Positions 38,301 through 47,699 of a stretch of 64,000 bases of DNA are shown here, one piece after another. Positions within the stretch are counted from its first letter, which is position 1. Every line of letters starts with the position of its first letter. Both the position numbers and the translations under genes were made by a program. The DNA is from an uncultured Blautia sp. GTDB taxonomy: Bacteria; Bacillota; Clostridia; Lachnospirales; Lachnospiraceae. Location: assembly GCA_946557785.1 (NCBI GenBank), contig CAMNTH010000015.1:1-64000 (forward strand), given 5' to 3'. The notes under the pieces were generated by a model, which saw only the letters and a list, made by a program, of their open reading frames with translations, was not told where the DNA came from and ran no database searches.

Positions 38301-39323
38301 ATGAAGAAAAAACTTATGGCATGTGGGGCAGCAGCAATGGCGTCTATGATGATGGCAAGTACCGTTATGGCTGAGGATTTTAAGGTTGGTATCTGCAACT
38401 ATGTGGATGATGCATCCTTGAACCAGATTGTAGAAAACATTCAGAAACGTCTGGAAGAGATTGGGGAAGAACAGGGTGTGACCTTTGATATTTCTTATGA
38501 CAACTGCAATGCAGATGCAAATGTAATGGATCAGATCATTACAGATTTTCAGGCTGACGGTATGGATCTGATGGTGGGCGTTGCCACTCCGGTTGCAATG
38601 CGTATGCAGGCGGCTACAGAAGGGAGCGATACGCCGGTTGTGTTTTCTGCAGTGTCCGATCCTGTAGGGGCAGGATTGGTTGAGTCCAATGAAGCTCCGG
38701 GTGCAAACCTTACCGGAACCTCTGATTATTTGGATACGGCGTCCATTATGAATCTTATTTTGGCACACAATCCAGATGCGGAAAAGATCGGACTTCTCTA
38801 TGATATAGGACAGGATTCCTCTACAACGGCTATTGAAGCTGCAAAAGCTTATCTGGAAGAACATGACATGGAATATGTAGAGCGTACCGGAACAACCACA
38901 GATGAAGTGCAGCTTGCAGCACAGGCCCTTGTGGCAGATGGTGTGGATGCGGTGTTTACACCTACGGACAACACCATTATGACAGCAGAGCTTTCCATTT
39001 ACGAAACATTCATTGCTGCAGGAATTCCCCATTATACAGGCGCTGACTCTTTTGCATTAAACGGTGCATTTGTGGGATACGGAGTTGACTATGCAAATCT
39101 TGGTGTCGAAACTGCAGAAATGATCGCAGACATTTTAATGAACAATGCAGACCCTGCAGTGACGCCTGTAAAAACTTTTGACAATGGTACGGCTACGGTA
39201 AATACGGAAACCTGCGAAGGACTGGGACTGGATTTCCAAAAGGTAAAAGCTGCTTTTGAGCCTCTTTGCACACAGGTGAACGAAATTGTGACTGCAGAAA
39301 GCTTCGAAGATCTGGAAAATTAA
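38301..39323 (+). CDS. trpX: ABC transporter substrate-binding protein (TrpX-like)
   Basis: Signal peptide MKKKLMACGAAAMASMMMASTVMA; ABC_sub_bind-like VGVATPVAMRMQ, FSAVSDPVGAGLV; Trp T-box upstream. Confidence 0.82.
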   Translation: MKKKLMACGAAAMASMMMASTVMAEDFKVGICNYVDDASLNQIVENIQKRLEEIGEEQGVTFDISYDNCNADANVMDQIITDFQADGMDLMVGVATPVAMRMQAATEGSDTPVVFSAVSDPVGAGLVESNEAPGANLTGTSDYLDTASIMNLILAHNPDAEKIGLLYDIGQDSSTTAIEAAKAYLEEHDMEYVERTGTTTDEVQLAAQALVADGVDAVFTPTDNTIMTAELSIYETFIAAGIPHYTGADSFALNGAFVGYGVDYANLGVETAEMIADILMNNADPAVTPVKTFDNGTATVNTETCEGLGLDFQKVKAAFEPLCTQVNEIVTAESFEDLEN

Positions 39324-39347
39324 GGGAATGATTGGGAGGAGACCATC

Positions 39348-40274
39348 GTGACATTAACTGCTGTATTTGCACTGGGACAAACAGCCCTGAAGCTGGGGCT
39401 GATCTGCTCCCTTACTGTACTGGCTTTGTTTTTAAGCTATTCTATGCTGAATGTCTGCGACCTTTCCACAGACGGCTGTTTCACGCTCGGGGCAGCCGTA
39501 GGCGCCGCAGTGGCAATCAGCGGGCACCCGTTTTTATCCATTTTTGCTGCAATGCTGGCAGGAGTCAGCTCCGGTTTTATTACCGCTATTTTGCAGACAA
39601 AGCTTGGGGTGGACAGCCTGCTTGCCGGTATTATTGTAAATACCGGGCTGTATTCCATCAACATCGCTGTGATGGGCGGTTCATCGCTTTTGAACATGAA
39701 TAAAACTACCACTGTTTTTACCATGGCAAAGGATATGCTTTCCGATACACCCCTGGCAGCACAGACGGAAATCCTGGCTGCCGCAGCGGCGGTCATCCTG
39801 GTAATAGGTTTTCTGGTGTTTTTCTTGAAGACCCGCCTGGGACTTGCCATCCGTGCAACCGGAAATAATGCGGATATGGTAAAATCCTCTTCCATTAATC
39901 CGGTGTTTACCACGGTGGCTGGTCTTTGTGTGGCAAATGCTTTTACCGGGCTTTCCGGCTGTCTCTTGGCGCAGTCCCAGAAATCCGTTGATATTAATAT
40001 CGGACAGGGAATGGTAACCATTGCCCTTGCTTCCCTGCTTATTGGAGGTACGGTTATGGGAAGGGGCGGAATTTTGAAAAGAGCAGTGGGAATGGTACTT
40101 GGCTCAGTTATTTTCCGTCTGGTCTATACGATAGCGCTCCGGTTTAATATGCCGGCATTTATGCTGAAGCTGGTGTCCTCTGTAATTGTTATCCTGGCAA
40201 TTTCCGGGCCGTATTTGAAAAAACAGTGGCCGCAGATGAAGCGCAGGCTGACTTACAAAAAGGGAGGGATTTAA
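39348..40274 (+). CDS. trpY: ABC transporter permease (TrpY-like)
   Basis: Polytopic; DLSTDGCFTLGAAVGAAVAISGHPF, IRATGNNADMVKSSSIN typical of BPD_transp_2 family. Confidence 0.82.
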   Translation: MTLTAVFALGQTALKLGLICSLTVLALFLSYSMLNVCDLSTDGCFTLGAAVGAAVAISGHPFLSIFAAMLAGVSSGFITAILQTKLGVDSLLAGIIVNTGLYSINIAVMGGSSLLNMNKTTTVFTMAKDMLSDTPLAAQTEILAAAAAVILVIGFLVFFLKTRLGLAIRATGNNADMVKSSSINPVFTTVAGLCVANAFTGLSGCLLAQSQKSVDINIGQGMVTIALASLLIGGTVMGRGGILKRAVGMVLGSVIFRLVYTIALRFNMPAFMLKLVSSVIVILAISGPYLKKQWPQMKRRLTYKKGGI

Positions 40275-40276
40275 AA

Positions 40277-41071
40277 ATGCTGAAACTAAATCATATTTCA
40301 AAAACCTTTAATCCCGGAACCGTCAATGAGAAAACAGCTATCCAGGATCTTTCCCTTCATCTGAAAAAGGGAGATTTTGCAACTATTATTGGCTCCAACG
40401 GAGCTGGAAAATCTACATTATTTAATGCCATCTGCGGGGATTTTCTTACGGATTCCGGATCTGTTATACTGGATGGAGCAGATATTACCTTTGTGCCTCA
40501 GCATGTGCGGGCAAAAAATATCGGAAGGCTTTACCAGGATCCTATGCGCGGAAGTGCGCCGGGTATGACCATTGAGGAAAATCTGGCTCTTGCAGCTGGA
40601 TCGGGAGGTTGGTTTTCCCGCATATCCAAAAAGGATAAAGCAAGATTTCGTGAGAAGCTTGCCTTATTGGATATTGGCCTTGAGGACCGCATGAGCCAGC
40701 CTGTAGGGCTTCTGTCAGGAGGGCAGAGACAGGCTCTGACACTTTTAATGTCAACTATGGTGCCGCCGAAGCTTCTCCTTTTGGATGAGCATACGGCAGC
40801 CCTGGATCCTGCCACTGCAGAAAAAGTGCTGAATCTGACAAAACGGATTGTAGAGGAAAATCAACTCACCTGCCTTATGATCACCCACAATATGCAGTCT
40901 GCCCTGGAGCTTGGAAACCGTACCCTGATGATGGATTCCGGCAGAATCGTACTGGATATCAGCGGCAGTGAAAGGGAAGGGCTGACAGTAGACAGCCTTT
41001 TGGAGAAATTTAATGCAGGTGCAGGCAGGAAGCTGGATAATGACAGAATCCTGCTTTCAAAAAAGAAGTAG
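40277..41071 (+). CDS. trpZ: ABC transporter ATP-binding protein (TrpZ-like)
   Basis: IIGSNGAGKSTLFNAI, LLSGGQRQALTLLMSTMVPPKLLLLDEHTAALDP; start at ATG 40277. Confidence 0.85.
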   Translation: MLKLNHISKTFNPGTVNEKTAIQDLSLHLKKGDFATIIGSNGAGKSTLFNAICGDFLTDSGSVILDGADITFVPQHVRAKNIGRLYQDPMRGSAPGMTIEENLALAAGSGGWFSRISKKDKARFREKLALLDIGLEDRMSQPVGLLSGGQRQALTLLMSTMVPPKLLLLDEHTAALDPATAEKVLNLTKRIVEENQLTCLMITHNMQSALELGNRTLMMDSGRIVLDISGSEREGLTVDSLLEKFNAGAGRKLDNDRILLSKKK

Positions 41072-41072
41072 G

Positions 41073-42344
41073 TTAGATGATTACCACTTTCTTTTGCATT
41101 TCGTGAAGAAATTCCCCATGAGTTTTGTGGCAGACCAGGCCTTCATAGAGATTGGAGGCAAATACTGTTTCCTGAAACGCCACCAGGGAGGTCTGATCAA
41201 GCCGCCTTTGCGCATCAGCCGCCTTGGTTAAAAGGGGAAGCGTGCTTCCTTTTTTGATGGCGGACAATAAAGAAGAGGCGTTTTTTCGAAAACCAAGAAC
41301 CCTGGCATAGCCTACAGGTGCAGGAATGTCCTGAAGCTTTAGAAGAATGTGAAGCAGGGAGCGCTGGATCCTGGTTCTGGTAAGCTCCTTTGTTTTTAGT
41401 GATTCCGCAAATGAAAGAAAGCCCTGATACTGGTTTTTCATGCGCTGGATTCTGGCTGCCAGGTCATTGGATACATCCAGATATCTTGAAAGGCTTACGG
41501 TATCTTCCAAAAGGAGACGGTAGAAAAGGAGGATGTCCAGATCTTCTTCAAAAACAAAGCGTTTTTCAGAAATTGCGGCAAGGGAAAGTTTTAATGATTC
41601 CAGTGGAAGCATTCCATAGAGGGGATGGCCGGTAAGGTCATCCGTGGATGGGAAGATTCCCTTTTTTATGAGCTGTTCTTTTACATAATTTCGGATGCCG
41701 GAGGCAGAAGGTGCTGTGCTTGCAGAAAGGGTCTGGTCATGATATCCGGCTCCTTCCCTTGGCAAAGTCAGGGGTTCTAAGGGGCTTTTTTGACGCAGGA
41801 TGGCCTTGCAGTATTCGATTCCAAGGATGTTATTAGGCTCAGAAAGAAATTTTTGATAGGCTTCTTTATTGGAAATGATTCCTTTGTCAGAGACATATTT
41901 CCATAATGCCTTGGATCTTGCAGAGGGATAGGAAAGCCCTGTTTTTAAAACGTCTTTTAAAAGCTCCTGATATTCTTTGGGCTCTGTACATAATATTTCT
42001 GCTGTCTTCTGGAAAAGGGGGAGACTGCCTTCTTCACTTCCGAAACAAAGGACATCCGTCACGCCGATGCCTGAAAGAAGCTCTACGCCGCCTTTGGCGA
42101 AAAGTTCTGCACTTGCGCAGGATACCGAAACAGGCAGCTCCAGCACAAGATCTGCACCGCAGCGAAGGGCAGCCTCCGCTCGCAGATGCTTTGGAAAAAG
42201 GGCAGGCGTCCCCCTTTGAACAAAATCACCGCTCATGGCTATAATGATATAATCCGCATTGCAGTTTTTTCGGAGAAAAGAAATCTGTCTTAAGTGACCC
42301 TGGTGAAAAGGGTTGTATTCCGCAATGATTCCCGCAGTTTTCAT
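41073..42344 (-). CDS. tmcAL: tRNA(Met) cytidine acetate ligase / YlbM-like nucleotidyltransferase
   Basis: MKTAGIIAEYNPFHQGHLRQISFLRK, AMSGDFVQRGTPALFPKHLRAEAAL; start trimmed to 42344. Confidence 0.9.
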   Translation of the reverse strand: MKTAGIIAEYNPFHQGHLRQISFLRKNCNADYIIIAMSGDFVQRGTPALFPKHLRAEAALRCGADLVLELPVSVSCASAELFAKGGVELLSGIGVTDVLCFGSEEGSLPLFQKTAEILCTEPKEYQELLKDVLKTGLSYPSARSKALWKYVSDKGIISNKEAYQKFLSEPNNILGIEYCKAILRQKSPLEPLTLPREGAGYHDQTLSASTAPSASGIRNYVKEQLIKKGIFPSTDDLTGHPLYGMLPLESLKLSLAAISEKRFVFEEDLDILLFYRLLLEDTVSLSRYLDVSNDLAARIQRMKNQYQGFLSFAESLKTKELTRTRIQRSLLHILLKLQDIPAPVGYARVLGFRKNASSLLSAIKKGSTLPLLTKAADAQRRLDQTSLVAFQETVFASNLYEGLVCHKTHGEFLHEMQKKVVII

Positions 42345-42397
42345 GAAATTGCACCTCAAAAAATACGATTCTGTGTCATATTCTACCATGGAAGTGC

Positions 42398-42426
42398 TTG
42401 AAATACAAGGATGCAGGGGTTATAAT
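42398..42426 (+). promoter_or_regulatory. Sigma-A-type promoter of pta-ackA
   Basis: TTGAAA-N17-TATAAT. Confidence 0.65.
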
Positions 42427-42447
42427 AAAATTAACTATGAAAATTGA

Positions 42448-43470
<1,023 letters not shown>

Positions 43471-43528
43471 GAAATTTGTGTAGATTAAATGGATCAGATT
43501 AACTGACAATTAACAGGAGAGTAAAATC

Positions 43529-44716
43529 ATGAATGTATTGGTAATTAATTGCGGAAGTTCTTCCTTAAAATATCAGCTTATTAACTCGGACACAGAGGCA
43601 GTTCTTGCAAAAGGTCTCTGCGAGAGAATCGGCATTGACGGAAGATTGGTATATCAGAAAACAGGCTGCGATAAAGAAATCACAGAAGCAGCAATGCCTA
43701 CTCATAAAGAAGCGATCCAGATGGTTCTTAATGCCCTTACAAACGAAAAGACAGGTGCTATTGCAAGCCTTCAGGAAGTGAATGCAATCGGTCACCGTGT
43801 GGTACACGGCGGAGAAAAATTTGCTTCCTCAGCAGTGATCACTGATGAGATGATTGCAGCAGTAGAAGAGTGCAATGAACTTGCTCCTCTGCACAATCCT
43901 GCAAACCTGATCGGTATCCGTGTGTGTGCAGAACTGATGCCTGGCGTACCTCAGGTTGGTGTATTTGATACCGCTTTCCATCAGACTATGCCTGCAAAAG
44001 CATATCTCTATGGTCTGCCCATTGAATACTACAAGAATTACAAAGTAAGAAGATACGGTTTCCACGGAACATCCCACAGCTTCGTTTCCAAACGTGCTGT
44101 ACAGTTCCTTGGCCTTGATAAGGACAACTCAAAGGTAATCGTTTGCCATCTTGGAAACGGTTCCTCCATCAGTGCTGTTGTAAATGGCAAATGCGTAGAT
44201 ACCACTATGGGTCTTACTCCGCTGGAAGGTGTTGTTATGGGTACTCGTTCTGGTAATATTGACCCGGCTATTATGGAATACATCGGAAAGAAAGAAAATC
44301 TGGATCTTGCGGGTGTTATGAATGTCCTGAATAAAAAATCAGGCCTTCAGGGTATGTCTGGCGTTTCCAGTGATATGCGTGATATTGACGCTGCTATTGA
44401 AGCTGGAAATGAGGATGCTAAGAATGCATACGATGTTCTTTGCTATGGAATCGCAAAATTCGTAGGCGGTTATGTGGCTGCTATGAATGGTGTGGATGCC
44501 ATTGTATTTACCGCTGGTATCGGTGAGAATGCAGCCAATGTTCGTGAGACAGTCTGCTCTTATCTTGGATACTTAGGAATTACTGTTGATGCTGAAGCAA
44601 ACAAGGTTCGGGGAGAAGAGAAAGTAATCTCCACAGCAGATTCTAAAGTAAAGGTTGCTGTAATTCCTACAAACGAAGAACTTGCAATCTGCAGAGAAAC
44701 CGTAGCACTTGTATAG
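43529..44716 (+). CDS. ackA: Acetate kinase
   Basis: MNVLVINCGSSSLKYQLI, RRYGFHGTSHSFVS, HLGNGSSISAV. Confidence 0.97.
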   Translation: MNVLVINCGSSSLKYQLINSDTEAVLAKGLCERIGIDGRLVYQKTGCDKEITEAAMPTHKEAIQMVLNALTNEKTGAIASLQEVNAIGHRVVHGGEKFASSAVITDEMIAAVEECNELAPLHNPANLIGIRVCAELMPGVPQVGVFDTAFHQTMPAKAYLYGLPIEYYKNYKVRRYGFHGTSHSFVSKRAVQFLGLDKDNSKVIVCHLGNGSSISAVVNGKCVDTTMGLTPLEGVVMGTRSGNIDPAIMEYIGKKENLDLAGVMNVLNKKSGLQGMSGVSSDMRDIDAAIEAGNEDAKNAYDVLCYGIAKFVGGYVAAMNGVDAIVFTAGIGENAANVRETVCSYLGYLGITVDAEANKVRGEEKVISTADSKVKVAVIPTNEELAICRETVALV

Positions 44717-44732
44717 ATAAAGAAAATATTCG

Positions 44733-44761
44733 TTGACAAATACTGGCGGGATATGTATAAT
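44733..44761 (+). promoter_or_regulatory. Sigma-A-type promoter of yceD-rpmF
   Basis: TTGACA-N17-TATAAT. Confidence 0.7.
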
Positions 44762-44787
44762 TTATTAGGTGTGGATAGGAGATAATT

Positions 44788-45315
44788 ATGCAGATACATT
44801 TATCAGAAATTTCATCCTGTGATGGGAAATGTGTCCAATACTCCGCAGCATTTGAGATGGATACTATTACCTTTCAGTCGGGAAGCTATCCGATTCTTCA
44901 TAAGAATCCCATAGAGCTGACTATTACGAATACAGGCAATAAGGTTCTGGAAATCGAAGGTGCGGGAGAGCTTACTGTTGGGATTCCCTGTGACCGCTGT
45001 CTTTTGGAAGTGGCTGTCTGCATTCCGTTTTCTTTTCAGAGGAAGCTGGATATGAAGCTTACGGATGAAGATCGGATTCATGATTTGGATGAGAAGAGCT
45101 ATCTCACTGGTATGGACCTGGATGTGGACCGGCTGGTCTATCTTGAGGTACTGATGAGCTGGCCTTTGAAGGTCTTGTGTAAGGAAGACTGCAAAGGATT
45201 ATGCAGCCGGTGCGGAAAGAATCTGAATGAAGGTTCCTGTGATTGTACAGATGAACCTAAGGATCCCCGTATGGCAGCTATCAGTGATATATTTAGTAAA
45301 TTTAAGGAGGTGTAA
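44788..45315 (+). CDS. DUF177/YceD family protein
   Basis: CDRCLLEV, LCKEDCKGLCSRCGKNLNEGSCDC; directly upstream of rpmF. Confidence 0.88.
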   Translation: MQIHLSEISSCDGKCVQYSAAFEMDTITFQSGSYPILHKNPIELTITNTGNKVLEIEGAGELTVGIPCDRCLLEVAVCIPFSFQRKLDMKLTDEDRIHDLDEKSYLTGMDLDVDRLVYLEVLMSWPLKVLCKEDCKGLCSRCGKNLNEGSCDCTDEPKDPRMAAISDIFSKFKEV

Positions 45316-45318
45316 TAT

Positions 45319-45501
45319 ATGTCCATCTGTCCAAAGAATAAATCATCTAAAGCAAGACGCGATAAGAGAAGAGCAAACTGGAAAATGAGCGCTCCGAACT
45401 TGGTAAAATGCAGCAAATGTGGTGCTCTGATGATGCCTCACAGAGTTTGCAAGGCTTGCGGAAGCTACAACAAAAAAGAAATCATTAAGATTGAAGACTA
45501 A
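45319..45501 (+). CDS. rpmF: 50S ribosomal protein L32
   Basis: MSICPKNKSSKARRDKRRANWKMSAPNLVKCSKCGALMMPHRVCKACGSYNKKEII. Confidence 0.95.
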   Translation: MSICPKNKSSKARRDKRRANWKMSAPNLVKCSKCGALMMPHRVCKACGSYNKKEIIKIED

Positions 45502-45513
45502 TGAACAAGGTAA

Positions 45514-45557
45514 AGCAGGGCATTTCCGTATTTGGGAAAAGCCCTGTTTTCTTTTTA
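45514..45557 (+). terminator. Intrinsic terminator after rpmF
   Basis: AGCAGGGCATTTCC...GGGAAAAGCCCTGTTTTCTTTTT. Confidence 0.8.
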
Positions 45558-45612
45558 TCAAAAAAGGTCGTCTTTTGTCGAACGAATTATAAGATAAAAT
45601 CGGGAAAATGGA

Positions 45613-45641
45613 TTGACATTTTTCTGCATGGAGTTTAAGAT
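45613..45641 (+). promoter_or_regulatory. Putative sigma-A promoter of the sipW operon
   Basis: TTGACA-N17-TAAGAT; implies a ~300 nt 5' leader. Confidence 0.6.
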
Positions 45642-45860
45642 AATTACATCTTAAATAACAAACGCTTCTGTTTCAGATTCTATTGATTCCGAAGGTTCAT
45701 TCAAGATTCCATATAACAACATATTTATCATTTAATAATTGATCTGCAATGACTATATTTTCTGTTATTATTCAAATTTACTTTACTTCATTCAAAATTT
45801 CCAAATGGACTCACTAATGCCTCTTGCAGGCAGCTTAGATTTTATATTTTTTAAGGAGGG

Positions 45861-45908
45861 ATGCTTTTGCCAAAAGAGTGCAGCAGACGTTCTCCGCCTG
45901 CTGAGTAG
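45861..45908 (+). other. Candidate leader mini-ORF (MLLPKECSRRSPPAE, or TTG start at 45867 giving 13 aa)
   Basis: Strong SD AAGGAGG at 45853-45859 with 7-nt spacing to TTG; TAG stop 45906-45908; overlaps hairpin CAGCAG/CTGCTG. Confidence 0.35.
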
Positions 45909-45952
45909 AGATTTATTGTGTTTACAAGTAAATACGAGGAAAAGGAGCGGCT

Positions 45953-46468
45953 ATGAAATTCATAAAATGGATTCTTAACGGGCTTGCAGGATGTATTGTA
46001 CTTTTTGGTGCAGCAATGCTGATTTTGTGCATGTCTGGTATTAGGCCTTATGCAGTGCTGTCCGGTTCTATGGAGCCGGAGATTGCAGCAGGTGGAATGG
46101 TATTTACCAATACAAGGGAGAGACAGCCAAAAGAGGGTGACATTGTTACATACCGTCTGAACGGAACTACGGTTACCCATCGGGTATTCCGCTGGACTGA
46201 AGATGGCTGTATCACTAAGGGTGATGCGAACCAGGAAGAAGATGCAAATCCTGTCCTTCCTTCCCAGATTCTGGGAACGGTCTGCTTTTCTTTGCCTATT
46301 CTAGGCTTTGTCGTTTCCTATCTTCAGGAGCAGACAACGATCCTTCTGATGACCGCTGTGTTTGCTTCCACATTTCTTTTAGAATCCATGCCCGTTATGA
46401 GACGGCAAACATCTTCAACAGGAAAAAAGGTAAAAGGAGAGCGCAGGGGAAAATGCGCGGAGAAGTGA
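45953..46468 (+). CDS. sipW: Signal peptidase I, SipW/ER type
   Basis: VLSGSMEPEIAAGGMVFT, GDIVTYRLNGTTVTHRV (Ser/His type), two TM segments. Confidence 0.9.
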   Translation: MKFIKWILNGLAGCIVLFGAAMLILCMSGIRPYAVLSGSMEPEIAAGGMVFTNTRERQPKEGDIVTYRLNGTTVTHRVFRWTEDGCITKGDANQEEDANPVLPSQILGTVCFSLPILGFVVSYLQEQTTILLMTAVFASTFLLESMPVMRRQTSSTGKKVKGERRGKCAEK

Positions 46469-46469
46469 C

Positions 46470-47117
46470 ATGAAAATAAGAAGAACATTTGCAAAAACGG
46501 CGGCTGTCTGCTGTGCAGTAGGCGCATTGGCTGCAGGCGGAACTATGGCCTATTTAACAGATTACGATAAAACAGTAAATGAATTTGCGATTGGAAAAGT
46601 GGATATCCAGCTGCAGGAACCCAACTGGAAGCCGGAGGAAAATACGAAGCTTGAGCCGTCAGAGCAGATTCGGAAGGATCCGCAGGTGAAAAATGTGGGA
46701 AAGAATGATGCATTTGTTTATTTGGAGGTATCCATTCCTACGGCAGATGTAATCACGGCAGATGCATCAGGAAATCGGATCGGCAGGAAAAATACGGAGC
46801 TATTTGCTTTTGAAAAAAAGGCAGACTGGACTTTGCTGGAATCAAAAACTTCAGGGCAGAACAAGGTTTATACCTTTTCGTATAATAAAATCCTGAAACC
46901 AGGGCAGACCAGTATGTCCCTATTTGATACAGTTACCTTTGCCAATATCATTGAAGGGCAATTAGACACCAGGCAGTTTACCGTGCCGGTAAAAGCTTAT
47001 GCCATTCAAACGGTAAATACCGGAGGGGATGCAGGGACGATTGTCCAGCAGGCTGCCTCTGCATATCAAAAATACGTGAAGCAAAACAACGGACAGGCCG
47101 GTGAGGTGACAAAATGA
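46470..47117 (+). CDS. SipW-dependent-type signal peptide protein (TasA/CalY-like)
   Basis: VGALAAGGTMAYLTDYDKTVNEFAIGKVDIQLQEPNW: SipW-type signal sequence and TasA-like strand. Confidence 0.82.
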   Translation: MKIRRTFAKTAAVCCAVGALAAGGTMAYLTDYDKTVNEFAIGKVDIQLQEPNWKPEENTKLEPSEQIRKDPQVKNVGKNDAFVYLEVSIPTADVITADASGNRIGRKNTELFAFEKKADWTLLESKTSGQNKVYTFSYNKILKPGQTSMSLFDTVTFANIIEGQLDTRQFTVPVKAYAIQTVNTGGDAGTIVQQAASAYQKYVKQNNGQAGEVTK

Positions 47118-47683
47118 AGGGGCATAAGATACATAAGTCCGTGTATGTCATTTCTGTGGTGATGATCTTGGGTATTGGGGGAACCGGGGCTTATTTCAGT
47201 GATTTTGACCAGGCTGAAAACCGTGTGGCTGTAGGGCGGAATACAACAGAAATCCATGAGGAATTTCCGGACCCTCCGGATCCGGGAGAGAAAGAAAAGC
47301 CCGAATATAAAAAAACAGTATGGGTAGGAAATCATTCTTCCCAAGAAAAGGGCTTTAATGTGGAGTGCTATGTGCGCATTAGTTTATCCTATTCCAACTA
47401 TGACATTGGTAGGGCAGTAACCCTGCTGGGGCTTGACACTGCAAATTGGATTTATAATGTTGAGGATGGATATTACTATTACAGAAAGCCTTTGAAGGAG
47501 GGGGAAGCTTCCTCTGCATTGTTTACCGGATTTCAGATCGATAGGAGCAAACTGGAAAAGCTTTATCTGGATACCATAGATGATTTTCAGATAAATGTTT
47601 ATGAGGAATCCGTAAGCGCTTTGGGATTTAAAGACTATCAGTCTGCTTGGAGGTTTTATGGAAATCCCATTGGAACTGCTTAG
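47114..47683 (+). CDS. SipW-dependent-type signal peptide protein
   Basis: VVMILGIGGTGAYFSDFDQAENRVAVG; ATGA overlap with previous CDS. Confidence 0.78.
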   Translation: MKGHKIHKSVYVISVVMILGIGGTGAYFSDFDQAENRVAVGRNTTEIHEEFPDPPDPGEKEKPEYKKTVWVGNHSSQEKGFNVECYVRISLSYSNYDIGRAVTLLGLDTANWIYNVEDGYYYYRKPLKEGEASSALFTGFQIDRSKLEKLYLDTIDDFQINVYEESVSALGFKDYQSAWRFYGNPIGTA

Positions 47684-47699
47684 GGAAGGGGGGACCGAT

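Noticed and set aside
38199-39032. 277-aa minus-strand ORF opposite trpX
   Set aside because: Antisense shadow of the substrate-binding protein; Cys/His-rich low-plausibility protein
45600-45952. c-di-GMP riboswitch upstream of sipW
   Set aside because: Leader does not show the GEMM-type conserved core; kept only as an unclassified leader
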